A stretch of DNA of 64,000 nucleotides from Gorsachius magnificus (lineage: Eukaryota > Chordata > Aves > Pelecaniformes > Ardeidae): positions 106,091,265 through 106,155,264 of the forward strand of contig CM067081.1 of NCBI GenBank assembly GCA_034008185.1, written 5' to 3'. How positions within the stretch are numbered: the stretch's first letter is position 1; each line of letters starts with the position of its first letter. The notes beneath the pieces were generated by a model. The model was not told where the DNA came from, searched no databases, and saw only the letters and a program-made list of their open reading frames with translations. Below, in pieces: positions 25,041 through 36,459 of this stretch. Made by a program: the position numbers and the translations under genes.

Positions 25041-25706
25041 TAGAATCATAGAATCATTTAGGTTGGAAAAGACCTGTAAGATCATCAAGTCCAAACGTAA
25101 ATCTAACCCTGCCATTCCACCACTAAACCATGTCCCTAAGCATCTTGTCTACCCATCTCTTAAATACCTCCAGGGATGGGGACTCGACCACTTCCCTGGG
25201 CAGCCTGTTCCAATGCTTGACCACACTTTCTGTAAAGGAATTTTTCTTGATGCCCTGGTGCAACTTGAAGCCATTTCCTCTTGTCCTATCGCCTGTTACT
25301 TAGGAAAAGAGACCGACACTCACTTCACTACCCCCTCTTGTCAGGCAGTTGTAGAGGACAATAAGATCTCCCCTCAGCCTCCTTTTTCTCCAGGCTAAAC
25401 CACCCCAATTCCCTCAGCTGCTCCTCATAAGACTTGTGCTCCAGACCCCTCACCAGCTTTGTGGCTCTCCTCTGGACATGTTCCAGCAATGCAACATATT
25501 TCTTGTAGTGAGGGGCCCAAAACTGAACACAGTATTTGAGGTGCGACATCACCAGTGTGGAGTACAGGGGCATGATCGCTTCCCTAATCCTTCTGGCCAT
25601 GCTATTGCTGATACAAGCCAGGATGCCATTGGCCTCCTTGGCCACCTGGGCACACTGCTGGCTCATATTCAGCCGGCTGTCAACCAGTACCCCCAGGTCC
25701 TTTTCT
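25041..25706 (-). mobile_element. CR1 LINE, 5'-truncated
   Basis: Antisense CR1 beginning with the 3' terminal 'atagaatcatagaatc' units, then 'ggttggaaaagacc', and running about 665 bases to a break within ORF2 near 25706. By eye it is of the same type as the 16.2 kb copy and in the same orientation, about 8.8 kb away, but with more substitutions and indels. The two form a direct repeat pair. Confidence 0.95.
25328..25706 (-). pseudogene. CR1 ORF2 C-terminal fragment, frameshifted
   Basis: The frame carries [65 protein letters not shown] and ELGWFSLEK, then loses the family frame near 25385-25392, where an extra T in a T run shifts reading, and stops at 25328. The last conserved block (RTRGNG to the end) is still recognisable in another frame down to about 25150. 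No catalytic region is present. It is an inert relic. Confidence 0.9.
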
Positions 25707-26049
25707 GTTTTATAGAACAAGCCCTATCTTTGTTGCTGTTTCATTTTCTGTTTTTCCCTCTGCACAACAGATTTGTTTAACTCATGGAAGTCTATCAGGC
25801 TAATATCGCACAGATAACCTGATGGGAATATGATAGTTGTAAAAAGTAGTCCCTCATTTTCAACAGAAGACATTAGAGATGACATGACTAGAGCCCTTCC
25901 TCTCTATTACCAGCATTACTTTCTAAAGCCTGTCTACTGCTGACTTTCTATATAGGCAAGTGCTTTGTGGATTTCAATTTCAACTATTCAACAGCTGCAA
26001 AATGACATGAGCAAGGCCTAAAGCCAGGCTTGAAAGTTTTTTTTATGGG
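25707..26049. other. Non-coding DNA
   Basis: AT-rich; no feature seen. Confidence 0.6.
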
Positions 26050-26100
26050 CAACAATGACAGAGAAATTAAGTAACTTGTACAAAATCAGTTAACCTGGTT
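26050..26100 (-). repeat. Possible MIR SINE fragment
   Basis: A short stretch on the plus strand, 'tgacagagaaattaagtaac' followed by 'ttgtacaaaatcagt', resembles the antisense MIR core ('cagagaggttaagtaacttgcccaaggtca'). Only about 45 bases can be aligned by eye, so this is a tentative call. Confidence 0.45.
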
Positions 26101-27110
26101 TTCTTTTCCTTCTTGCAAGTGTGTAAATCACTGAAGTCCTGATAGTGTAAAACCTCCCTCAATGAGTACAGAATCAAGCCCAACCAGGCTAAACCAAATC
26201 ACAACCAAGTATGCACTAAAATATAATGTGTAGATGTTAGACCTACTGAGCTCTGATGAGAAGTCTTATCTCATATTTCTTATTTTTGTTGTTAAGGCAT
26301 GAGATCAGTGCAACACTTGCAAAATCTCTTTTTAGACAATAAAGCAGACATCTCTCCAGGGAATTAATATTTTCTGGAAACTGCAAGGAATATATAGCAG
26401 TACAAATTTCATTTGCCCTGGCCATCACAATGATGGCTCCCATTTAAGAATATTCTTAATGCCCAGTGACTAATGGGCTGAAATGTTCACATAAATTAAA
26501 CATGTGCTTACATACTTTGCTCCATGGGAGCTGTGATATAAAATAACTAGAGCTATGTTGAGTGTCATGTTGTTTTGATAATTAATACCTTAATGAAGTA
26601 TACTTGCTATTACTGAGCAGAAACCATCCTTTTGTTCTGACCCAGATTTTTTTTTCAGGCATTTCTATGACAAAAGTGATCAATAATAATTAGAGACAAG
26701 TGTGCAGGACTTAGCAAGTTGCATGAAGAAAAAAATGTAGGTAACCCTACCTAAAGGAATATGAACACCTAAGAAATTTTGGGGGCAAGTGGCTGCAATG
26801 GGAACTGATCTTAAAGGTTCCTTTCTCCTTTAGGTGCATATTTAGCAATAGAAACTAATGTTTTTACCTCAGTACTGTCATACAAACAGAAGCATTTGGC
26901 ACCTTTGCCTTCACTGTAAGCCATCTCACTGCTTATAGAAGGCTGAGGGTCGTGCCAGTACCTCCTCCTTATTCCTCTCTGTGTAAATATGTGTGCATTG
27001 AATGGTGCTCTATATTCTTATTAGTGAGAGCAGTTATCACTCCTCTTTGCCAGAAATATTCCAACATGAAAAGGGATGTTCTTCCCACCAGCATGTCCCC
27101 ATAATGTAGT
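26101..27110. other. AT-rich non-coding DNA
   Basis: No gene or clear repeat. A weak 10-base inverted pair (acctaaagga at about 26749, its complement at about 26827) is within chance expectation. Confidence 0.55.
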
Positions 27111-27115
27111 ATCAT

Positions 27116-27185
27116 ATTGATAACACTCAGTGGGAAAGTTTTTACCTGCTATGTGAAAAGTCCAGGTTCTGTTCCTGGCTCATGC
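27116..27185 (+). repeat. tRNA-like relic (tRNA-derived SINE head or tRNA pseudogene)
   Basis: The segment has a tRNA layout: an A-box-like 'actcagtggg' at 27125-27134; a five-pair anticodon stem, 27141-27145 with 27153-27157 (one T-G wobble); a seven-base loop at 27146-27152 with T at the position 33 equivalent, GCT as anticodon and A after it; a four-base variable region; and a perfect T stem, CCAGG (27162-27166) with CCTGG (27174-27178), closing a seven-base loop. Spacing between boxes fits a tRNA. The acceptor stem does not pair, the D stem is poor, and the T loop lacks the conserved GA bases, so it is not a working gene. A GCT anticodon implies serine, but serine tRNAs have a long variable arm, so the anticodon is probably accidental. 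A MIR-type SINE head is the main alternative. Confidence 0.5.
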
Positions 27186-30100
27186 ATCTTTTTGGAGAAA
27201 GGTTTTGTCCTTGGCAGACCCTCCATGACTTCTTCTCTCCACTCAATTAATTGCTTGCACTGGTTTTGGCGTCAGGAGATACTTTCCGGAATGTGTAAGG
27301 GTATAAAGAATTTAATGCAATATTACCAATTCCTGGATCTGGAGCTATCAGCAGCTTAGCTAAAGGTAAGCTACTTTTGCCACCTAGAAATGCCTTAGCT
27401 ACAGGGTGTTGGAAGCGGAGATAGTTCAGAAGAGGAAGGACAACTCTGTACATGCTCTGTTTCTTATATTCTTTCTCTAAGCATCTGATATCAATCCCTT
27501 TGGAGACGACAAACTGGACCTGCCATCTGACTCAATACAGCTTGTTTTTATGTAGCTGGATTTGGGTTGACTCTGTCTCCTGTGGCTCCTTTCAAGCCTC
27601 TCCAGCGTTTCTAGCTTTAAGTCTTCAAAGTGGGCTGCAGCATTTTTCTGTTCTTTTAAACTGCCTCTCCCATTCTACCCCTACAGTTCTGAGAAACAAA
27701 TTAGTTTTTTTATTGCTACTTGACTTGAAATCCCTACTCTGATTTTATACCGGTAGAGCTGTTGCAACAATGGTGACCATTTTGAAATGGTTGCTGAAAA
27801 AAAGGAATTTCCAGGAGCGTGTCATTCTGTGAAATAACTTCAGTTCTCACTGTATCATAATTGCCTGTAAACACATAAGAATATACATATTTTATAGTGT
27901 CTTTTCCAAACAAGAAATAAAATTACTATTTAAATTATGTGCATGCAGTATGTTTTTTAATTATGTTAATATTATTAAGTAGGATTTAGAGATTAAATCA
28001 AGAGTAAATTTTCTTCCTGAGTAATTTGGCAGTAAACCGCATGCGTTTTTCTGTTGTATCAAATTTTTACATAGTGAATAATAATAATTAAATTATAGTA
28101 TTAATATTTTGGACTTTTATACAGAAAATTAACATTCAGTGAAATCAAAGCATTTAGATCTTTGATATACTCTAAATTCTCCGTGGATGAGGTAGAAGAC
28201 AAACTCTAAAAGCCTGTGTTCTTAAGAACAAGGAGTACAAACATGACTGATAAATCATGTACTTCAGTGGAAGTGTTTAACATAATCACCCTAGTTCTTA
28301 GGTTCAAATTTGAACACCAACTCAAGTATCCCAAGTCTTGTCAATTTCTAGGTACCCACAGATCCAAAGGAAATCAGGAATCAGCTACATGAAATAAGAA
28401 ACTTTGAAAACTAGATCACCAAGCACAAAGATGAATATCTACTGTTTGTTATCTTTGTCTTTAGTCAAATACTTACCATCTTTTTTTTTTTTCAAATGAT
28501 TGCAATCAAGTGGATGGTATCACACCTGTTTACATGTTTATAGGCTCACTTCTTTAATAGAAGTTCTTCAGTTTTAAATCATTAATGAGGCTGCTATTTT
28601 TAAAGGTAAAAGATAAATACCCTTTAAACCGTGGAGCATATAAATGGTTAACTAAGAACAATTAACTATAAAACAAAGACTGGCCAGAAAGTTTCAATCT
28701 AACAGCTTTTCACTTGAAAATCCAATTTTCTTAAAATTACATGTTTCACAGAACATATTGACTTTGATACTTTCATTATGAATAGTACTTAGTGAACAGT
28801 TCTGGTGCCTTAAATAAATAGTTTCAACCTTCTTTCTTTTTGCTATAACAAAACATTGATCTGACTCTGGTTTTAACTTGGGTTTTAATCTTAATGTAAT
28901 TTTATATTTATGAATAGTATATTTATAGGGTACAAATTGAATTTTCTTATATTTTCAGAAGAAAACTGTTAAGCTTTTGAATGTTTAAAAAATGTCAGGG
29001 AATGCTGACCTTTGATCTAATTGCTTCAGATCTAAATACCTCTGATCTACAAGGAATGCAAAATATCAAAATCCCAGAATTTCTCATGGAGTCTGAAATC
29101 CCCTGTAGCCTAAGGGAGAAAAGGAACATATCAGGAATACAGAAAGGCAGGAAAGGCTGGGTGGAGGCTGTAGGTTGAGTCACTCCTCATGTGTAAGCAT
29201 TAAGATTGCGAGCCTTCTACTTCTTCCCTGGCTTTTCCTGGGCTGAAGCTAAAGCCGAAGGCTTCTTATAGGAGGTCATAACTTTTTAGTGAATGATGAA
29301 GCCAATGGATACTAAATTATTAGAAATTTGTCGTAAGTTCCCTTTCATCTGACTGAAGCAGGAAGCCAGGTAACCTCTGCTATTCCGATTTAAAGCAAGG
29401 ATACTTCAATGAAATAAAAAATAGAGGAACTAAGAGAAACTTTAACTGTTATAAAAAATATTCTTAGTAGCATGGCTGTCTAAAGTATGTAAGAATGAAA
29501 TCCCTTTTCCCCATTCTGTAGGTTTCTAGAGCGCGACGATAAGGGTTTTCTTTCTTCTGTTATGTCATTAATCAGAAAATCCTTTGTCAAAAGATGAGAT
29601 TGGAATATTTGCAGTTTTGAACTTGCATTTAGATCTGAGCTTTCTGGTAAAAATCAGCAAAATAATATCAGGTTCCAGGGAATTCTAACAAGTTATTTAA
29701 GTTCAGCTCTACTGTTATGTAGTTCTATCACAGCAGCCATTATTTGCCCTAAAATAGCAACCTATCTCTAATGCTAGTGCTTTACTGTTTTCATCCTATA
29801 ATGATTCATAACTGTAATGATTGCACTTAATTCCTGAGTGTGTGCCTTTAGTATACCTATTGTTCCAAATAAGCAGCTGTTAAGAACTTGTCCTCAGTTG
29901 CTTAGAAGTATTTTTAAAACATTGGTCTTGTTCTCTTGAGGTCAGGCTTCTTTGTCCAGAATGATAGGTATCAAGAAAATCTCTACATCTTTCGCTATCT
30001 TACATGGGACCATTATGGCATCCAGTTAAATTTTAAATTTTTGTGTAACATACAATTTACCTACTGAGCAAATAAAACCCTCTTCTGATATAGGGTCTTT

Positions 30101-30423
30101 AGGCAGGGATTACTTTCACTGAAAGCTAAGACCTCGGATTTCTAAAATTTGCTTTCCTTGTCCTATAACTTTTCAATTAGACTCGGTGAGAAGGCTCTAG
30201 CTACGTTTTATTTAACAATTAAAGTAAATGCCCAAATGTTTATTTCAATTATTTTAAAATCCTGTGTTATATCTTTTTTTACCCTTTGCCACATTGTATT
30301 GAATGTAAAATTTCCTCATAGTCATCACTGGTACAGTCACATGCAGAACGGACTGCTTAGGGGGAATGTCTTTAGTTTACTTTACTTTTTTAGCTAGAAA
30401 CCATAGTGACAAGCCATAAATGC
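27186..30423. other. AT-rich non-coding DNA
   Basis: No gene recognised. The very AT-rich stretch 27880-28160 holds many TTAAT and ATTAA words. A perfect 14-base palindrome lies at 28312-28325. Nothing else stands out. Confidence 0.55.
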
Positions 30424-30461
30424 TTTTTTTTTTTTTTTTTTTTTTCTGTTGGGGATTTATT
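30424..30461 (-). repeat. Poly(T) run, 22 T, with antisense AATAAA
   Basis: A run of 22 T at 30424-30445. On the minus strand this is a poly(A) run preceded, ten bases upstream, by AATAAA (30461-30456). That is the layout of a polyadenylated transcript end copied into DNA. No coding sequence or flanking target duplication was found, and processed pseudogenes are uncommon in birds, so it may be coincidence. Confidence 0.6.
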
Positions 30462-33400
30462 AGCACTGTGGAAGAACCTGGCAGTCATATTAAGAGCTAT
30501 ACATACCTGTAATGAAAAAACCTGCTTCTCAAAAATACAAAGTTTTCGTTGTTTCCCTGAAGGCAGATTGACATTTGTAAGGTTTCCACATATGATTTTT
30601 TAATAGGAAAGAACAGCTGTTAGTTTTCAAGACTTTCAAGATTTCCATGTGCAAAATTATGCATGGAAAGTGGAATGGTACTCTTTGTTGAGTGTGTGTA
30701 TTTCACATATTAAATTTTGGAATAAATATGGAAATATAGCTAACATCTTTCCTGTGGAAAAGGCAAATCATGCCAGAAAGCCTTTTAGGAATATTGAAGC
30801 TCAACACAATGAAATAATGTATATTAACAGTGGTCCAAGATAAGAGTGAATCAGACTATATCAAGAACTGAATCAATAAAATATAACATATATTAATTTA
30901 CTTCTTCCTTTCTTTTTGTCACATCCTGGTAGCTCAGGATCTGTCATGCATTGTACTTCAGCTTTCCATTGTGGTCTGTTTTTCCTTATAGCATTTCAGT
31001 TCTCGATGCAGTTTGTTTTAGTTATCCATCCCCGTTGCCCATAATGTGCCTTTTGGCTCTCTGTCCCCTCTCCAGCCACAGAGTGCTTTCTTAAGCAGAA
31101 TGTAACATCTCACCCAGCAGATATCCTCTTAATGGGGAATGGATATATCTTCTGTGTTTATTGACATGGTCTGATTAGTCATGATAAATCCACCCTGCTC
31201 ACTGCTACATCTGTGACTTTCTCTCTCATGGGAGAGCAGAAAAGCGCTTGAGAGGTCACTTTGTTCTGCCTGATGTAAGTCATAACTCTGAGATTATATA
31301 TGCAGTCTTTAACTAGTAACAAGCTGTTTAACAAAATCTCAGTACTATGTTTTGTAGCATATAGAGAGATTGCTATACCCACACGAAATTCCTAGAGCCA
31401 AAGAGATTCAAAGTACCACCCTCAGTCACAGCCCGAGGCTTGAGTTTTCCAGTAACATTAAGAGCGGCTGGCTTCCCTGGGGATCACTAAAGCTTTCATG
31501 CCATTCTTCATATGTTGTATTTTGTCATGGAAAGTGACACAGTGAAGCAGTTCAAATGATCATACAACTAAGTAAGCTCTCAAAAAACACAGGGTTGCTT
31601 TTATCTTGTGTTAGCAGATAAGAAATTCTGGTAAATTTTGGGTTATCTGTATAACAGTGAGTGCAGTTGGAAGGACCCTACCAGTCAGAAGTTTTAGAGT
31701 TAGATTGCCAGATGTTGTCTTCATCTAACCTGGTGTCTTTCTGATCTCTACCCCTGACATCCACCTGAATGGATTGTGTCAGTTGTGTAGCAAAAAATAA
31801 AATTCTTAGGTACTTCTAACAGCAAGATGTGGACTCACCTTTTTGTTATTCCCGAAGAAACATTGAAATTTTCCCTGTGCAACATGGATTTTTCAAATAA
31901 AAATTATTTTTTCTAACAAATTAATTCCGACTGGAAAGACCAATCACCTGTATATACATATTTACTGAAAGAACCATCTCTCCCTAAACAAACAACAGTA
32001 AGAACATTTGTTTTTGCAAAGAAGTATTGGAGTATAAAGTATATGTCCCTTAATACATATGGTGGTGCACATTTGGTAACCTTGAAAAGTGAACATATTC
32101 TGTTTGAGCTACTGAGAGTGTGTTAAGATGCTTGCAGCAATTAGAAACACAGACATGTTTGTTGAACAAATAGCAAGGGCTTGTATAAGTTTGTTTTGCT
32201 ATGTGTTGCTATCTTTCATTGATATGTATGTAATAAAAAAGAATTCTAGGTAGGAATTCTATCTGTACAGAGATGGCACAGCATCACTTTATTTGTATCT
32301 CTTTATGCTATTCCCTGTTGAAAAATATTCTTCAAATAAAAGGGGAGATTGGCTCAGCTGCCAGATTTCTTCCTCAGCTGCTTCAAGAAGAGAAAGAATT
32401 GTCCTTGGATAGTATCATATTTTTCAAAAAGAGAACAAAGTATGAATTAAAAATACTATATGAAGTAATTCAAGCTTTTGAAGAAAAAAAAAAGTGTATG
32501 TCTTCTTGCACTTGCAAGAGGGAGCCATCATTTTATAATTCTGTACATCATGTCATAATTTCCTATAATATCCCATAATGACCAGCTGGCACACTGAAAT
32601 AATGAAATGTTGACTCTGCTGAATATTTGAAGACAGTTATTCTTATTATGGGTTATGAAGGTTATTATTAGTTCATATAGAAGCTCTTCCCACAGAAATG
32701 AAGATGCAAATCGTTGTTACTTTTTTACATCCTGGTTTAGGATGAATAAATTTAAAGGAATATAGTATAGATTTGTTAGATCAGAAAGCTTCTGAGACAA
32801 AGACAAAAAAAAACTTAGACCTTTAATTTGTCTTAATAAGACACCTCTGATTGGTCCACTTTATGATATGAAATATAAATCTTGTCTACACAAAACACAT
32901 GATTGTTTTCTAACAAGAAGTCAAATACAGCAGAAGATTGGGTACCGGTATTTTCCTCCAAAAAAAAAAGTTTTGTTTTTTTATTAGCTACTATCAAGTG
33001 CTAATAAATACTTCTATGAATAAACACTGTAAAGTGATACTTAGGATAAAATAACAGTTTATTTTTTAAAATGCATTGTATGATCACTTATTCTATTAAG
33101 GCTGGGAGTAACCCAAAGCATGGTTTGTTTCACTTTTATAATCAAAGAGTATATCCTTCTCTTGCATATCTTTCCACACTATGGGGATCAAAGAAAATAA
33201 TACAGGTGTTTCATAGCTCTTAATTTTTAAGTCTTGGTTCATGCATGTAGTTATTAATGTGAAGCTATGGATTTATCCGTATTCATGAAATTAAAAAAAA
33301 ATGCATTGGGCTGTATTGGCATGGAATTTGTAAATTAATATTTACTGCCAAAAATGTAAACTGGTTGAGGTTTCTAGGGAAAAACAGCAGGGTTTTTTTA

Positions 33401-33779
33401 ACTAAACTGTCTGCTGGTCCCATGAATGTGGCCTCACTAACATTTTGGACATCACATCTACGAAAATACTGAAGATTTTTAGAAGTTACAACAATATAAA
33501 ACAAAACTACAAATCATGTTATGATCAAAGAAGAATTGAATATGCTTCTTTCACTTATAATTTCATACTTTCTAAACACCTCAGGGCTACTTACATGCAA
33601 ATTCCTCAGATGATTGTTATTTTTGGTAAATTTAGAAAATGAAGTTGAACTTCTGTAGTAATTATTACTCTCAGCCACTTGGGGTTAAAGTAGGACTGGT
33701 GTCCAGCATAACTCCTTTTTTTCTGTGCTCTGGACCATCTGCTGTTCAACAAGTAATTGTTTTGTTCCTGTGCAGAAAG
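30462..33779. other. AT-rich non-coding DNA
   Basis: No gene or transposon recognised. Short frames (up to 101 codons at 32273-32578) match nothing and lie in low-GC sequence. Confidence 0.55.
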
Positions 33780-34035
33780 AATAACAACTAAGAGAGAAAG
33801 GAGAGAGCACAAGGTGGGAGCAGAGGGATAGAATTAGCAGTGAAGCTAGGATGAAGAGACAGGTAGCAGGGGAGAATTTGTGGGAGGAGATGGTGGGAAA
33901 CTAGGGCAATTGAGGATTTGGAGGGACTGAAACAGCTGTGCAGAGCCAAGAATGGATCCTGGATACATCTGTGGGACTGGATGAGCAAGAACATGACTGG
34001 AATTAGAAAAAAAGGGGTTGGAAAGAACAATTGAC
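33780..34035. repeat. Purine-rich (GA-rich) stretch
   Basis: The plus strand is strongly skewed to G and A over about 250 bases, with words such as gagagaaagg, gggagcagaggg and gggagaatttgtgggagg. It is too irregular to be a simple microsatellite. It could be a degenerate minisatellite or part of an old unidentified repeat. Confidence 0.55.
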
Positions 34036-36429
34036 TCTGGCTGGGTGAATGGGACCAGATTTGACAGAGCAGGGCAGAGCGTTTGCGCCTGGAGACTGTG
34101 GGCTGTCAGAGCTTATTTGGAAGCCCAGGTCCATAAATCTTAACAAATAGCCTTATGCTGAGCAATCTTGATGCTGTGGAGGTTTTCATCAACAGCAGAG
34201 CTAAGGGAGCCCAATTTTTTACAGACTGACAGTCCCTATCTGCTATGTCCCTTCTCTATTATCCCTCTTATTGACTGGCACAGTCTCTAAACTCCAGCAC
34301 AATACCACCTGCTTTCTTCCAGGTTTTCTTCCTGTTTGGCTGAACAGTGGCAATTGTATTATGGCTGATTTAGAACTGCATATGTGTAAACGGGCCAGCT
34401 GGCTAATGCCTCTTGAAAAGGCTAATTTAAGGTGGTGCTTGGTTTTTTTGTTGGTTTTTTTTTTTTTTTTTTAACACAACTGTACTTACACCTGTGTTCA
34501 GGAGAACTGTAGATGCTAAAAATCACAGTGATTTTCATCTCCTTTAAATTTGGTTAAGTTGGTCAATACCTTCAGAAGGGCATGGAAAGGGGGGCTAGAC
34601 AGTTTCCTGTAGTCATTACAAAGGCTTTATTTCTAGAAGAAACTATACTAAGAAGCAGGAAATTGTATATCTTCCTGATTAAACTATAGTATGATGTATG
34701 TCATATTGTCATTGAACATTGCCTTAATTTTGTCATTTCATAACCTCTGCATACTTATTTCTTGCCCTCTACAATATTCTTTTAAGCTATGTTTTGGGGG
34801 TCATTTTTAAAAATATTTGCATTTGAAATGATTGAATGTAGTCATGCCCAGTCTTCTCTCTTTTTTTCCCCGTCCCCTTTTCAAGATAAAAACAACAAAC
34901 TCTGGCACTGCACCATGCTAAAAGCTATGTGAACATTTAACAACTATATCTTGTTCCAGACATCTAATGGACTTTGTAAATTAAGTTTTGCTCATGATCA
35001 CTTAGGACATCTTTGGCAGAACTGAGAGGGAATCAGTTCTTCATGATTTTAATGGACACACTGATTTTTCTCTTTCTCTAATGTCAGAAATAGGTGCCTG
35101 CTTCCATAGCTATTTTATTTCTTCAACAACACTTGTCTTCAATGATTTTAACTTTTGAAGTAGTGGAGTGTGAGTCCCAGTGTATGGTGAACTCATGGTG
35201 CTTAGAAATGTTTAATTTCTTCACTTCAGTTCACAAACACTCCAGGGAATTCCTTAGAATAACCAGTTCTTGCTTAAGCAGACTAGAACTCAGAAATCTG
35301 CAGCAAACTACCACTGCTAAAATGGCTGGTGGCCATCAGAATTAAAGTATGGTCTACTGAGAGCAGCAGGCAGCACTTCCATTAGCCTGCTAGAAAAGCA
35401 TTTAATAAATATACAGTGCTCCGTAGTTGATAGAATCTTCACAAAACTACTGGTGGTTTTAAAGCTGATTGCTCCAAGATTTCATTAGCTCAATGGTGGT
35501 GATCTGATTTTTTTCCCGTTGTAAATGTGTTTTTCTTCTACTGTCTGATTGATATAAAAATAAATGAATGTATGTACAAACTACTTTAATGCAAGCAATT
35601 AGCAGAACACCATGCTTTCTCCATTACCATATTGAATGTTTGCAAATTTCTACATCCAAGAACATAAATGGTGTTCTCTATAAAAGCAAGAACTCAAACT
35701 CAGAAATATTTTGGATGTTCCAGCCTTTGTGTCCATGGCACACAAGTTAAGACTATAGATGATGTTTAAGAAGGATAAACAGTAACTAAAATGCCAAGTG
35801 TTTTTACAAAGAAAAATATGAATCTGAACTTCAGAGCATTAAAAATATGTAAGTCTTCAAAGGACATTGATAAATAATTAATGCAGTCTTCAATAGTTTA
35901 CAATGATCCTATGCTTTCTCTTCTGAAGAGGTGAGTACATCTTCCTTGCGATTAATTCCAAGGCAGTACCTTAAATATATGATTGCTTGAAAAAGCTTTC
36001 GATACCTCTAAGCACTTGAAGCACATGGAGTGTTATATTCTGTGTGCAAAACCTCAGTGATTTCACATTTAACTTTGCAACCTGAATCTTATAGCTTAGT
36101 CTTGCAATTTGAGTCTACACTGCCCTGATTTCCTGCAGTGACATAGACAGAAGATGGCACTGTTTATTCATTGTTCTAAAAATGAAAAGCTCTTTTCCTG
36201 CTCTTTCAAGGAAAAATAAATGTTAGTTTACAGGGAAAACAGGAAAGAAAATGGAGGTGATAATGTTCTTGGAGAAATAGGTACTTTCTGCTGAGTCAGG
36301 ACATATGCCTGTAAAAGCTGCAGTGTTGACGAGGCTCAAACAGGAGCTACCTTTTGTCATGATAGCTGTGCAGTGCTCAAAGCCTCTGTGAAATGGGGGC
36401 CTGAAGTACAACATAGTGAGATCAAATAG
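34036..36429. other. Non-coding DNA with a poly(T) run
   Basis: No gene recognised. A run of 18 T lies at 34455-34472 without a nearby antisense AATAAA. Confidence 0.55.
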
Positions 36430-36459
36430 AGGAGGAGGAGGAGGAGGAGGAAGAGGAGA
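36430..36459. repeat. (GGA)n microsatellite
   Basis: About ten GGA/GAG units in a row with one GAA interruption, 36430-36459. Confidence 0.95.

Noticed and set aside
27116..27185. A functional serine tRNA (anticodon GCT)
   Set aside because: The acceptor stem does not pair, the T loop is decayed and the long variable arm of serine tRNAs is absent.
28312..28325. Perfect 14-base palindrome
   Set aside because: Palindromes of this size are expected by chance in AT-rich DNA of this length, and nothing else marks the site.
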